Positions 52,194 through 61,068 of a stretch of DNA of 64,000 bases are shown in pieces; within the stretch, counting starts at the first letter, position 1, and the number at the start of each line of letters is the position of its first letter. The position numbers were made by a program, and so were the translations under genes. This stretch comes from Pseudomonas nitroreducens (GTDB taxonomy: Bacteria > Pseudomonadota > Gammaproteobacteria > Pseudomonadales > Pseudomonadaceae), in contig NZ_JACHLI010000014.1 of the NCBI RefSeq assembly GCF_014204515.1, positions 62,001 through 126,000 of the forward strand. Reading direction: 5' to 3'. The notes under the pieces are model-generated. The model was not told the origin of the DNA and did not search any database. It saw only the letters and a program-made list of their open reading frames with translations.

Positions 52194-52281
52194 TGGCGGA
52201 AGCGTAGAGATTCGAACTCTAGGACAGTTGCCCGTCGACGGTTTTCAAGACCGTTGCCTTAAACCACTCGGCCACGCTTCC
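52194..52281 (-). tRNA. tRNA-Ser (anticodon UGA)
   Basis: An 88-base gene with the encoded CCA, acceptor GGAAGCG/CGCTTCC, anticodon TGA in CTTGAAAA, long variable arm and GTTCGAATC T-arm. Confidence 0.97.
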
Positions 52282-52415
52282 ACATGAGCGGGCGGCAATA
52301 GTACCGGATCGCAACACACTGTCAAACTCTGATGATTCAGCACGCTTTTCCCTCTGTTATGATGCGTCCCACTACGGCCATGGATCCGTATCCCGCTTAA
52401 CAGGAGTGTCTCGAC

Positions 52416-53081
52416 ATGCAAGAACGGCAATATCTCGACTCCACAGCCGTGGAGCAGAAAGAGGTCAGCGGTGTCCTGCGCAATACCTACGGCCTGCTGG
52501 CACTGACCCTCGCCTTCAGCGGCGTGGTCGCCTACGCCTCGCAGCAGCTGCGCCTGCCCTACCTCGGGCCGATCGTTACCCTGCTGGGCTTCTACGGTCT
52601 GTTCTTCCTCACCGTGAAGCTGCGCAACAGCGGCTGGGGTCTGATCAGCACCTTCGCCCTGACCGGTTTCATGGGCTACAGCCTCGGCCCGATCCTGAAC
52701 ATGTACCTGGGCATGGCCAATGGCGCGAGCGTGATCTCGTCGGCCTTCTTCATGACCGCCCTGGTGTTCTTCGGCCTGTCCGCCTACGTGCTGACCACCC
52801 GCAAGGACATGAGCTTCCTGTCCGGCTTCATCACCGCAGGCTTCTTCGTCCTGCTGGGCGCCGTACTGGTCTCGCTGTTCTTCCAGATCAGCGGCCTGCA
52901 ACTGGCCATCAGCGCCGGTTTCGTGCTGTTCTCCTCGGCGATGATCCTGTTCCAGACCAGCGCGATCATCCACGGTGGCGAGCGCAACTACATCATGGCC
53001 ACCATCAGCCTGTATGTGTCGATCTACAACCTGTTCATCAGCTTGCTGCAGATCTTCGGCATCATGAGCAGCGACGACTGA
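52416..53081 (+). CDS. BI-1/YccA-family membrane protein
   Basis: A 221-residue integral membrane protein of the Bax inhibitor-1 family, with seven hydrophobic segments and a C-terminal acidic pair in the MSSDD end. E. coli YccA modulates the FtsH protease, and this is the likely orthologue by position and length. Conserved segments: LRNTYGLLALTLAFSG, GYSLGPILNMYL and TSAIIHGGERNYIMATISLY. The ATG follows ACAGGAG. It is followed by a terminator and the tus operon. Confidence 0.9.
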   Translation: MQERQYLDSTAVEQKEVSGVLRNTYGLLALTLAFSGVVAYASQQLRLPYLGPIVTLLGFYGLFFLTVKLRNSGWGLISTFALTGFMGYSLGPILNMYLGMANGASVISSAFFMTALVFFGLSAYVLTTRKDMSFLSGFITAGFFVLLGAVLVSLFFQISGLQLAISAGFVLFSSAMILFQTSAIIHGGERNYIMATISLYVSIYNLFISLLQIFGIMSSDD

Positions 53082-53097
53082 TCGCCGCACTCTCCGG

Positions 53098-53123
53098 AAA
53101 AGCCCGTTTCGACGGGCTTTTTT
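53098..53123 (+). terminator. Terminator after the yccA-like gene
   Basis: Stem AGCCCGT / ACGGGCT with a TTCG loop, flanked by A-run and seven T. Confidence 0.92.
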
Positions 53124-53194
53124 CATTTCCGGCGGGGCAAAGAAGGCACGGTGCCGTATCATTTGCGCGATACACCGCCGCTCGAAGCCCAATC

Positions 53195-53587
53195 ATGAAG
53201 TTCGTCATCGCCCTTTTCTCACAGCCGCACTCCCCGGCCGCCCGACGCGCCCTGCGCTTCGCCGAGGCGGTGCTGGCCGGCGGCCATGAAATCTCCCGGC
53301 TGTTCTTCTACCAGGATGGCGTGCACAGCGCCTCGGCCAATGCCGTCTCCGGCCAGGACGAACTGGATGTCGCCGCCGCCTGGACGCGCTTCGTCAGCGA
53401 CAACCGGCTGGACGGCGTGGTCTGCATCGCCGCCGCCCTGCGCCGCGGCGTACTGAACGCGGAAGAAGCCAACCGCTACGCGCGCCCGGCCGCCAACCTT
53501 GTCGCGCCCTGGGAGCTTTCCGGTCTCGGACAGCTGCATGAGGCCGTGCAACTGGCGGACCGCCTCGTCTGCTTTGGAGGCGATTGA
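53195..53587 (+). CDS. tusD: Sulfur relay protein TusD
   Basis: A 130-residue DsrE-fold subunit of the TusBCD complex, which relays sulfur from TusA to TusE for 2-thiouridine formation in tRNA wobble positions. The sulfur-carrying Cys77 lies in DGVVCIAAALRRGV. Its stop shares one base with the tusC ATG (TGATG). Confidence 0.93.
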   Translation: MKFVIALFSQPHSPAARRALRFAEAVLAGGHEISRLFFYQDGVHSASANAVSGQDELDVAAAWTRFVSDNRLDGVVCIAAALRRGVLNAEEANRYARPAANLVAPWELSGLGQLHEAVQLADRLVCFGGD

Positions 53588-53946
53588 TGGCCAAGTCCCT
53601 GCTCATCATCAGCCGCCAGGCGCCCTGGGCCGGCCCCGCTGCGCGCGAGGCGCTGGATATCGCCCTCGCCGGCGGCGCCTTCGATCTGCCGATTTCGCTG
53701 CTGTTCCTCGATGATGGCGTGTTCCAGCTCGCCCCCGGCCAACGCCCGGCCAGCATCGAACAAAAGGACCTGCAGGCCAATCTGCAAGCACTGCCGCTGT
53801 TCGGCGTGGAGTCGCTCTATGCCAGCGCCCTCAGCCTTGCCGAGCGAGGCCTGGACGCCGCCAGCCTGACCCTGCCGGCCCAGGCACTGGACACCGCGGC
53901 CCTGCGCAGCCTGCTGCAAACCCACGACCAGGTGATCACGATCTGA
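53587..53946 (+). CDS. tusC: Sulfur relay protein TusC
   Basis: A 119-residue DsrF-like subunit of TusBCD: MAKSLLIISRQAPWAGPAAR, LFLDDGVFQL and the LPLFGVESLYAS segment. No catalytic Cys is expected in this subunit. TGATG junctions on both sides show tight coupling. Confidence 0.92.
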   Translation: MAKSLLIISRQAPWAGPAAREALDIALAGGAFDLPISLLFLDDGVFQLAPGQRPASIEQKDLQANLQALPLFGVESLYASALSLAERGLDAASLTLPAQALDTAALRSLLQTHDQVITI

Positions 53947-54248
53947 TGGCTACTCTCCACCTGCTCTCGCACTCCCCGTTCAACGATGGCCGTTTCGAAA
54001 GTTGCCTGCTCCTGCTCGGAGATGACGACGGCATCCTGCTGTCCGGCGATGCCACCCATGCCCTGCAGCCCGGCAGCACTCCCGCCCAGGCACTGCTGGC
54101 ACTGTCCGCCGGCAACGCCCTGTTCGCCCTGCAGGAAGACCTGCAGGCACGCGGGCTGGACGATCTCCCCAGCCGCGTGGTCGCCGTGGACTATCCCGGC
54201 TTCGTCGACCTCTGCACCCGCTTCGACAAGGTGAACGCCTGGCTATGA
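53946..54248 (+). CDS. tusB: Sulfur relay protein TusB
   Basis: A 100-residue DsrH-like subunit completing the TusBCD heterohexamer: ATLHLLSHSPFNDGRFESCL, GDDDGILLSGDATHAL and C-terminal VDYPGFVDLCTRFDKVNAW. It overlaps tusC by one base and tusE by four. Confidence 0.91.
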   Translation: MATLHLLSHSPFNDGRFESCLLLLGDDDGILLSGDATHALQPGSTPAQALLALSAGNALFALQEDLQARGLDDLPSRVVAVDYPGFVDLCTRFDKVNAWL

Positions 54249-54580
54249 ACACTCTACTGGTCAACGGCCAGGCCCTGCCGCTGGACAAGGACGGCTACCT
54301 GGTCGAGCTCAGCGACTGGAGCGATGCCGCCGCCGAAGCCCTGGCGTACAACGAAGGCATCCACCTGACTCCCGAACACTGGGAAATCCTCCTGCTGCTG
54401 CGCGAGTTTCATGGCGAATTCCAGCTGTCGCCGGCCAACCGCCCGCTGATCAAGTACGTGGCCCAGAAGCTGGGCGCGGAAAAAGGCAGCAGCCTGCACC
54501 TCAACCTCCTGTTCAAGGGCACCCCGGCCAAGCTTGCCGCCAAGCTCGCCGGCCTGCCGAAGCCGACCAATTGCCTATGA
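54245..54580 (+). CDS. tusE: Sulfur relay protein TusE (DsrC family)
   Basis: A 111-residue DsrC-family protein that takes sulfur from TusD and passes it to MnmA. The penultimate Cys110 in PKPTNCL is the carrier. The conserved HWEILLLLREFHGEF and RPLIKYV segments are present. Its stop overlaps the next ATG (ATGA). Confidence 0.94.
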   Translation: MNTLLVNGQALPLDKDGYLVELSDWSDAAAEALAYNEGIHLTPEHWEILLLLREFHGEFQLSPANRPLIKYVAQKLGAEKGSSLHLNLLFKGTPAKLAAKLAGLPKPTNCL

Positions 54581-55575
54581 CCGCCGCCCCGCTCGTCCTG
54601 CAGACACCCGCCGAACATCCCTTCGCCCAGTTCGTCCGCATCCTCGGCAAGGGCAAGCGCGGCGCCCGCGGTCTGACCCGTGAGGAGGCGCGCGAAGCAC
54701 TGGGCATGATCCTCGACGACAAGGTCGAGGAAGCCCAGCTCGGCGCTTTCCTGATGCTGCTGCGGCACAAGGAGGAAAGCGCGGAAGAACTGGCCGGCTT
54801 CACCGAAGCGGTGCGCCAGCGCCTGCAGGCGCCGAAGATTGCCGTGGACCTGGACTGGCCCAGCTACGCCGGCAAGAAGCGCCACCTGCCCTGGTACCTG
54901 CTGGCCGCCAAATGCCTGGGCGGCAGTGGCACGCGCATCCTGCTGCACGGCGGCGGCGCGCATACCGCCGGCCGGGTGTACAGCGAACAGTTGCTGGAAC
55001 AACTCGGCTTGCCGCTGTGCCGTGACTGGAACTCGGTCAGTGCTGCAATGGATGCCAAGGGCATAGCCTTTGCCCCGCTGGTGGACTGGATGCCGCGCCT
55101 GCAGCACATGATCGACCTGCGCAACACCCTGGGCCTGCGCTCCCCCATGCACTCGGCCGTGCGCCTGCTCAACCCGCTGGGCGCCACCTGCGTGCTGCAG
55201 AGCATCTTCCACCCCGGCTACCAGGAAGTGCACCGCGAAGGCAGCCGCCTGCTCGGCGATTACGCCATCGTCATCAAGGGCGAAGGCGGCGAGATCGAGA
55301 TGAATCCGGATGCCACCTCGCATCTCTACGGCTGCCGCTCTGGCGAGGCCTGGGACGAGGAGTGGCCGGCGCTGTCGCCGCTGCGTCACGTCAAGCCGGA
55401 AACGCTGGAGCCGGCGCATCTGGTCGCCTTCTGGCGGGGCGAGATCGAGGACGCCTACGGCGCGCTGGCGGTCCGCGCCACCCTGGCGCTCGCCCTGCGC
55501 GCCACAGGGCTGCAGCGAGAGGAGGCTTTCGCAGAGGCTGATAGACGCTGGGCTGCGCGGGATAGATCGATTTAA
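54577..55575 (+). CDS. TrpD2-like glycosyltransferase-family protein (YbiB type)
   Basis: A 332-residue protein homologous to anthranilate phosphoribosyltransferase (TrpD2/YbiB group): N-terminal helical domain (REEAREALGMILDDKVEEAQ), glycine-rich LLHGGGAHTAGRVYSEQL and RSPMHSAVRLLNPLGATC. Unlike TrpD, YbiB-type proteins are described as nucleic-acid binding and not involved in tryptophan synthesis. The last gene of the tus operon, which is consistent with a role near tRNA or nucleic acids. Confidence 0.86.
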   Translation: MTAAPLVLQTPAEHPFAQFVRILGKGKRGARGLTREEAREALGMILDDKVEEAQLGAFLMLLRHKEESAEELAGFTEAVRQRLQAPKIAVDLDWPSYAGKKRHLPWYLLAAKCLGGSGTRILLHGGGAHTAGRVYSEQLLEQLGLPLCRDWNSVSAAMDAKGIAFAPLVDWMPRLQHMIDLRNTLGLRSPMHSAVRLLNPLGATCVLQSIFHPGYQEVHREGSRLLGDYAIVIKGEGGEIEMNPDATSHLYGCRSGEAWDEEWPALSPLRHVKPETLEPAHLVAFWRGEIEDAYGALAVRATLALALRATGLQREEAFAEADRRWAARDRSI

Positions 55576-55663
55576 TCGATATCTGGAATCCTGTTTTTGC
55601 GCTAAACAATCGAGCTGCAGCCGATAGACTGATCCCATCTCCCCCGTTTTCTGGAGCAATCAG

Positions 55664-56665
55664 ATGGGACAGTTGATCGATGGCCGCTGGCATGACCAGT
55701 GGTATGACACCAGCAAGGACGGCCGCTTCCAGCGCGAGAACGCCCAGCGCCGCAGCTGGATCACCGCCGATGGCCAGCCCGGCCCCACCGGCGAAGGCGG
55801 CTTCCGTGCCGAAGCCGGTCGCTATCACCTCTACGTGTCGCTGGCCTGCCCCTGGGCCCATCGCACGCTGATCTACCGCCAGCTCAAGGGCCTGGAAACG
55901 CTGATCGACGTTTCAGTGGTCAGTTGGCTGATGCTGGAAAACGGCTGGACCTTCGACGAGGCGCTCGGCTCCACAGGCGACAAGCTCGATGGCCTGACCT
56001 TCCTGCATCAGCGCTACACCCGGGACGATGCGAATTACACCGGCCGCGTAACCGTGCCGGTGCTGTGGGACAAGCACGAGCAGCGCATCGTCAGCAACGA
56101 ATCGGCGGAGATCATCCGCATGTTCAATAGCGCCTTCGACGGCATCACCGGCAATACCCTGGATCTCTATCCGGAGCCGCTGCGCGCACAGATCGATGAG
56201 CTGAACGAGCGCATCTACCCGGCGGTGAACAACGGTGTCTACCGCGCCGGCTTCGCGACGACGCAGGACGCCTACGAAGAGGCCTTCAAGACCCTGTTCA
56301 ACGAGCTGGACTGGCTGGAAGAACGCCTGGGCCAGCAGCGCTACCTGGCAGGCGAGTACCTGACCGAAGCCGACGTGCGCCTGTTCACCACGCTGATCCG
56401 CTTCGACGCGGTCTACCACGGCCACTTCAAGTGCAACCTGCGGCGCCTGGCGGGCTATCCGAACCTGTCCGGCTGGCTGCGCGAGCTGTATCAGCTGGAG
56501 GGCGTTGCCGGAACCGTGGACTTCCAGCACATCAAGAACCACTACTACGCCAGCCACCGCACCATCAACCCGACCGGCATCGTGCCGCTGGGCCCGCAGC
56601 AGGGCTTCAGCGGGCCACATGGGCGCGATCACCTGCCGGGCAAGGGCATCGCTCGCAAAGCGTAA
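55664..56665 (+). CDS. Glutathionyl-hydroquinone reductase (GST Xi class)
   Basis: A 333-residue YqjG/ECM4-type enzyme that reduces glutathionyl-hydroquinones. Catalytic Cys62 in SLACPWAHR is typical of Xi-class GSTs, as are RFDAVYHGHFKCN in the C-terminal helical domain and HIKNHYYASHRTINPTGIVP near the end. Full length. It is not a zeta-class maleylacetoacetate isomerase, so it does not fill the missing maiA by sequence class. Confidence 0.92.
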   Translation: MGQLIDGRWHDQWYDTSKDGRFQRENAQRRSWITADGQPGPTGEGGFRAEAGRYHLYVSLACPWAHRTLIYRQLKGLETLIDVSVVSWLMLENGWTFDEALGSTGDKLDGLTFLHQRYTRDDANYTGRVTVPVLWDKHEQRIVSNESAEIIRMFNSAFDGITGNTLDLYPEPLRAQIDELNERIYPAVNNGVYRAGFATTQDAYEEAFKTLFNELDWLEERLGQQRYLAGEYLTEADVRLFTTLIRFDAVYHGHFKCNLRRLAGYPNLSGWLRELYQLEGVAGTVDFQHIKNHYYASHRTINPTGIVPLGPQQGFSGPHGRDHLPGKGIARKA

Positions 56666-56838
56666 TCCCGGCGCAGGGGCGGACCTGTAGTGGTCCGCCC
56701 GCCGCGGGCACCGCCATGGCAGCTGGTAGCCGAATGCCGGCGATGTTGCTGGTAGCAGGTCACTGCGTTTCGTATAGATAGATAGCTGCCGCGCGAACGC
56801 CCTGGCAGTCGGCACCCACGCACAACGCTCCCGCCCCT

Positions 56839-57050
56839 TCAATCGGGCGACCACAAGCTTGCTCGCAGCACTTTTCGAGCGAAGAAAGCCGTGGTTTTTT
56901 TGGCGTGCCGCGCTCTTCCTGAGCCCCGTCCACGGCACGCTTCATCTGCGCCAGTTGTTTTTCCAACTCGCTGATCCGCTGAGCATCATCCCTGGAGCTC
57001 CGCCCGCGATCGCTCCCCGCCTGCTCCGAAGCCAGCCCACCGCGACGCCT
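56839..57050 (-). pseudogene. Possible remnant of an IS3-family transposase OrfA
   Basis: On the minus strand one frame gives a coiled-coil segment DDAQRISELEKQLAQMKRA, as in the leucine-zipper part of IS3-type OrfA. A second frame then gives AKKTTAFFARK, matching the typical end of OrfA (LKKATAFFA) before a stop at 56839. A frameshift separates the two. No OrfB or terminal repeats were identified. Confidence 0.35.
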
Positions 57051-57095
57051 CTCGCCTCAAAACCGCAGCAACGATTGATTCATAAAAACACGTTT

Positions 57096-57127
57096 CTGTA
57101 TCACTTATCAGTCTTCCTGATACGCAG
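57096..57127. promoter_or_regulatory. Candidate operator upstream of paaA
   Basis: CTGTATCA (57096-57103) and TGATACGCAG (57118-57127) form an imperfect inverted repeat. A further CTGTATCA lies at 57310-57317, 63 bases before the paaA ATG. A PaaX/PaaR-like regulator could bind, but no such gene is in the window. Confidence 0.4.
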
Positions 57128-57379
57128 TGACGATACTTGGCGGCTCTGCAGCAACAGCCAAACCTCCCCTACACCACTCGCGTTATCGCCGAATTTGTAT
57201 GCTCAATCTAGAAATACTCGGTTTTCCCGAGCCGTCCGCGACCGCCGAAATCCCGCCAAGCGATACCGAATCCAATTACGACACATCATTTAGTGTTAGA
57301 CATTCATTTCTGTATCATTTAAAAAGACAGCCATGGCCAAGGCCGTCCCACGAACAAGACAAAAGGCTGGAGACACAGC

Positions 57380-58372
57380 ATGTACGCACAACTGGTTGAG
57401 ACCGGCGTGAAGCGCATCAAGGCGCTGGATGAGATGTCGCCGGAAGAACGCGCCTTCCAGGAAAAGATCGACGCCGAGGTGAAGATCGAGGCGAAGAACT
57501 GGATGCCCGACGCCTACCGCCAGACGCTGATCCGGCAGATTTCCCAGCACGCCCACTCGGAGATCGTCGGCATGCTGCCCGAAGGCAACTGGGTGACCCG
57601 CGCGCCGACCTTGAAGCGCAAGCTGCAGCTGATGGCGAAGATCCAGGACGAAGCCGGCCATGGCCTGTACCTCTACAGCGCCATGGAAACCCTGGGCGCC
57701 GACCGTGACACCGAGATCGCCAAGCTGCATTCGGGCAAGGCCAAGTACTCGAGCATCTTCAACTACCCGACGCTGAACTGGGCCGACATGGGTGCAGTGG
57801 GCTGGCTGGTGGATGGCGCCGCCATCGTCAACCAGGTAGTGCTCCAGCGCACCTCCTACGGCCCCTACTCCCGCGCAATGATCCGCATCTGCAAGGAAGA
57901 GAGCTTCCACCAGCGCCAGGGCTACGAAATCCTCCTGACCATGATGCGCCACGGCACCCAGGCGCAGAAGGACATGGTCCAGGACGCTATCAATCGCCTG
58001 TGGTGGCCGTCGCTGATGATGTTCGGCCCGAGCGACGCCGACTCTCCCAACAGCGCCCAGTCCATGGCCTGGAAGATCAAGCGGCAGAGCAACGACGAGC
58101 TGCGCCAGCGCTTCGTCGACCAGACTGTGCCGCAGCTGGAACTGCTCGGCTGCACCGCCCCGGACCCGCACCTGAAGTGGAACGAGGAACGCGGTCACTA
58201 CGACTTCGGCGACATCCAGTGGGAAGAATTCTACGAAGTGCTCAAGGGCAACGGCCCGTGCAACACCGAGCGCGTCGCCACCCGCCGCAAAGCCATCGAA
58301 GACGGCGCCTGGGTCCGCGAAGCCGCGGTCGCCTACGCCCGCAAACAACAACAGAAGAAAGACGCCGCCTGA
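57380..58372 (+). CDS. paaA: Phenylacetyl-CoA 1,2-epoxidase, catalytic subunit
   Basis: A 330-residue di-iron oxygenase subunit that epoxidises the ring of phenylacetyl-CoA. Iron-ligand motifs: EAGHGLYLY (E-x2-H) and KEESFHQRQ (second E-x2-H). N-terminal MYAQLVETGVKRIKALDEMS is typical. First gene of paaABCDE, all closely spaced. Confidence 0.96.
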   Translation: MYAQLVETGVKRIKALDEMSPEERAFQEKIDAEVKIEAKNWMPDAYRQTLIRQISQHAHSEIVGMLPEGNWVTRAPTLKRKLQLMAKIQDEAGHGLYLYSAMETLGADRDTEIAKLHSGKAKYSSIFNYPTLNWADMGAVGWLVDGAAIVNQVVLQRTSYGPYSRAMIRICKEESFHQRQGYEILLTMMRHGTQAQKDMVQDAINRLWWPSLMMFGPSDADSPNSAQSMAWKIKRQSNDELRQRFVDQTVPQLELLGCTAPDPHLKWNEERGHYDFGDIQWEEFYEVLKGNGPCNTERVATRRKAIEDGAWVREAAVAYARKQQQKKDAA

Positions 58373-58392
58373 GCCGCGAGGAGAGAAAAGTC

Positions 58393-58674
58393 ATGTCCGA
58401 GTGGACTTTGTTCGAAGTATTCGTGCGTAGCAAACACGGCCTGAACCACAAGCATGTCGGCAGCGTCCACGCCGCCGACGCCGCGATGGCCATCGAGAAC
58501 GCCCGCGAGCTGTACACCCGCCGCAACGAAGGCGTGAGCCTGTGGGTGGTGCCCTCCGCGCTGATCACCGCCTCCTCCCCCGACGAGAAGGACCCGCTGT
58601 TCGACCCGTCCCAGGACAAGGTCTACCGCCACGCCAGCTTCTACGAGCTGCCGCCCGAAGTCGGCCACATGTGA
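58393..58674 (+). CDS. paaB: Phenylacetyl-CoA epoxidase subunit PaaB
   Basis: A 93-residue small subunit: WTLFEVFVRSKHGLNHKHVG and LYTRRNEGVSLWVVPS. It is needed for epoxidase assembly. The start follows GAGGAGAGAAAAGTC. It precedes paaC by 10 bases. Confidence 0.95.
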   Translation: MSEWTLFEVFVRSKHGLNHKHVGSVHAADAAMAIENARELYTRRNEGVSLWVVPSALITASSPDEKDPLFDPSQDKVYRHASFYELPPEVGHM

Positions 58675-58684
58675 GACGCGTGCG

Positions 58685-59446
58685 ATGAACCCGAACAACG
58701 ACAAGATCGAATACCTGCTGCGCCTCGCCGACAGCGCCCTGATCCAGGGCCAGCGCCTGTGCGAATGGTGCGGCCATGCCCCGGCGCTGGAAGAAGAACT
58801 GGCGCTGATGAACGTCGGCCTCGACCTCGTGGGCCAGGCGCGCAACTGGTACGAGTACGCCGTGGAACTGCTGGACGACGGCCGCGACGCCGACGCCCTG
58901 GCCTTCCGCCGCGACGAGCGGGCCTTCCGCAACCTGCTGCTGGTGGAGCAGCCCAACGGCGACTTCGCCGTGACCATCACCAAGCAGTTCCTCTATGACG
59001 CGTGGCACTTCCATGTGCTGCATGCCCTGAGCAGTTCCAGCGACGAGCGCATCTCCGCCATCGCCGCCAAGGGTCTGAAGGAGGTCACCTACCACCTGCG
59101 CCGCTCCGGTGAGTGGATGCAGCGCCTGGGCGACGGCACCGAGGAAAGCCGCGCGCGCATGCTCGCGGCGATCCCGCAGGTGTGGCGCTTCACCCTCGAA
59201 CTTTGCAACGCGGATGACATCGAGCAGCGCCTGTTCGAGGCCGGGGTCGCACCGAACCCGACCGAGCTGGCCAATGCCTGGAAGTCCAAGGTCGCCGACA
59301 TCTTCGCCGCCGCGACCCTGCCGCTGCCCGAACCCGCGGTGAACTTCTACCTCAGCGGCCGCCGCGGCCTGCACACCGAGCACCTGGGCATCCTCCTGGC
59401 CGAGATGCAGTTCCTCCAGCGGGCCTACCCCGATGCGACCTGGTGA
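58685..59446 (+). CDS. paaC: Phenylacetyl-CoA epoxidase structural subunit PaaC
   Basis: A 253-residue ferritin-like subunit forming the structural partner of PaaA: LRLADSALIQGQRLCEWCGH, EELALMNVGLDLVGQARNWY and LKEVTYHLRRSGEWMQRLGD. Its 3' end overlaps paaD by 14 bases. Confidence 0.95.
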   Translation: MNPNNDKIEYLLRLADSALIQGQRLCEWCGHAPALEEELALMNVGLDLVGQARNWYEYAVELLDDGRDADALAFRRDERAFRNLLLVEQPNGDFAVTITKQFLYDAWHFHVLHALSSSSDERISAIAAKGLKEVTYHLRRSGEWMQRLGDGTEESRARMLAAIPQVWRFTLELCNADDIEQRLFEAGVAPNPTELANAWKSKVADIFAAATLPLPEPAVNFYLSGRRGLHTEHLGILLAEMQFLQRAYPDATW

Positions 59447-59966
59447 GCTGATTACCAGCGACCGCGGCGCACGCGCCGGCACGGCTGACGACCTCAGCCG
59501 CGCCTGGCACGTGCTCGGCGCGGTGATGGACCCGGAAGTGCCGGTGGTCAGCGTCGTCGAGCTGGGCATCGTGCGCGGGCTCGACTGGCAGGACGGGCAC
59601 CTGCACGTGGTGGTCACCCCCACCTACTCCGGCTGCCCGGCCACCGAGGTCATCGAGCAGGACATCCAGCACGCCCTGGAGCACGCCGGCTTCGCCGCGC
59701 CGCAACTGGAGCGCCGGCTGAATCCGGCCTGGACCACCGACTGGATCAGCGACAGCGGTCGCGAGGCGCTGCGCGTCTACGGCATCGCCCCGCCGGCCGG
59801 CAGCACCAGCAAGCGCAGCCTGCTCGGCGAAAGCCCGGAAGTCTGCTGCCCGCAGTGCGGCAGCGCGCACACCGAGCTGCTCAGCGAGTTCGGCTCCACC
59901 GCCTGCAAGGCCCTGTACCGCTGCGTCGATTGCCGCGAGCCGTTCGACTACTTCAAGTGCATCTGA
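59433..59966 (+). CDS. paaD: Phenylacetate degradation protein PaaD (SUF-type assembly factor)
   Basis: A 177-residue protein with an N-terminal DUF59/MIP18 domain (VMDPEVPVVSVVELGIVRG, PTYSGCPATEVIEQDI) and a C-terminal zinc-ribbon-like CCPQCGS..CKALYRCVDC. Thought to help Fe-S maturation of the epoxidase reductase PaaE. Start lies inside paaC. Confidence 0.94.
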   Translation: MRPGELITSDRGARAGTADDLSRAWHVLGAVMDPEVPVVSVVELGIVRGLDWQDGHLHVVVTPTYSGCPATEVIEQDIQHALEHAGFAAPQLERRLNPAWTTDWISDSGREALRVYGIAPPAGSTSKRSLLGESPEVCCPQCGSAHTELLSEFGSTACKALYRCVDCREPFDYFKCI

Positions 59967-59991
59967 GCGGCACCGCCGCCGGAGAAGAACA

Positions 59992-61068
59992 ATGAGCAAG
60001 TTCCACAGCCTGAAAATCAAGGAAGTGCGCACGGAAACCCGTGACGCCGTGTCCATCGCCTTCGACGTCCCGGCGGACCTGGCCGACAGCTTCCGCTTCC
60101 AGCACGGCCAGCACCTGGTCATGCGCACCCAGCTGGGTGGCGAGGAAGTGCGCCGCTCCTACTCCATCTGCAGCGGCGTCAACGATGGCGAGCTGCGCGT
60201 GGCGATCAAGCGCGTACCGGGCGGGCGTTTCTCCGCCTACGCCAACGAGGCGCTGAAGGTCGGCGCCAGCCTGGAAGTCATGCCGCCGGCCGGCCACTTC
60301 AATGTCGAACTGGACCCGGCGCGCCACGGCAACTACCTGGCGGTCGCCGCCGGCAGCGGCATCACGCCGATCCTGTCGATCGTCAAGACCACCCTGGAAA
60401 CCGAGCCGCACAGCCGCGTCACCCTGCTCTACGGCAATCGTTCGAGCAATGCCGCGATGTTCCGCGAGCAGCTCGAAGACCTGAAGAACCGCTACCTGCA
60501 GCGCCTCAACCTGATCTTCGTGTTCAGCCGCGAGCAGCAGGACGTGGACCTCTACAACGGCCGCATCGACGCCGACAAGTGCGGCCAGCTGTTCAGCCGC
60601 TGGCTCGACGTGAAGAGCCTCGACGCCGCCTTCATCTGCGGCCCGCAGGCAATGACCGAGACCGTGCGCGACCAGCTCAAGGGCAACGGCATGCCGGCCG
60701 AGCGCATCCACTTCGAACTGTTCGCCGCCGCTGGCAGCGAGAGCAAGCGCGAAGCCCGCCAGGCCGCCGCCGCGGTCGACAGCGCGAAGAGCCGGATCAC
60801 CGTGATCAGCGATGGCCGCGAGCTGTCCTTCGAGCTGGCCCGCAACAGCGTCAGCGTGCTCGACGCCGGCAACGAACAGGGCGCCGAACTACCCTACTCC
60901 TGCAAGGCCGGCGTGTGCTCGACCTGCAAGTGCAAGGTGGTCTCCGGCGAGGTGGAGATGGACAGCAACTTCGCCCTGGAAGACTACGAAGTGGCGGCCG
61001 GCTACGTGCTCAGCTGCCAGGCGTACCCGATCAGCGACAGCGTGGTGCTGGACTTCGACCAGCTCTGA
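59992..61068 (+). CDS. paaE: Phenylacetyl-CoA epoxidase reductase PaaE
   Basis: A 358-residue electron-transfer subunit: FAD domain (GQHLVMRTQLGGEEVRRSYS), NAD domain (AAGSGITPILSIVKTTLE, FICGPQAMTE) and C-terminal plant-type [2Fe-2S] ferredoxin (YSCKAGVCSTCKCKV plus a distal Cys in LSCQAYP). It passes electrons from NADPH to the PaaAC di-iron centre. Followed by REP units, not by paaF-K. Confidence 0.95.
   Translation: MSKFHSLKIKEVRTETRDAVSIAFDVPADLADSFRFQHGQHLVMRTQLGGEEVRRSYSICSGVNDGELRVAIKRVPGGRFSAYANEALKVGASLEVMPPAGHFNVELDPARHGNYLAVAAGSGITPILSIVKTTLETEPHSRVTLLYGNRSSNAAMFREQLEDLKNRYLQRLNLIFVFSREQQDVDLYNGRIDADKCGQLFSRWLDVKSLDAAFICGPQAMTETVRDQLKGNGMPAERIHFELFAAAGSESKREARQAAAAVDSAKSRITVISDGRELSFELARNSVSVLDAGNEQGAELPYSCKAGVCSTCKCKVVSGEVEMDSNFALEDYEVAAGYVLSCQAYPISDSVVLDFDQL

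Larger units (their letters stand above)
56666..57379. other. Intergenic region upstream of paaA
   Basis: About 710 bases. The left part holds a decayed IS3-type orfA segment; the right part (57060-57379) is AT-rich and contains repeated CTGTATCA/TGATAC half-sites likely to be regulatory. No intact gene was found. Confidence 0.6.

Noticed and set aside
55664..56665. GST-family gene as the missing maleylacetoacetate isomerase
   Set aside because: The CPWAHR motif and 333-residue length identify a glutathionyl-hydroquinone reductase; zeta-class isomerases are about 210 residues with a Ser/Cys SSCxWR motif.
56760..56966. 68-codon minus-strand frame upstream of paaA as an intact gene
   Set aside because: It starts with TTG, has no ribosome site, and is better explained as part of a frameshifted IS3-type OrfA remnant.
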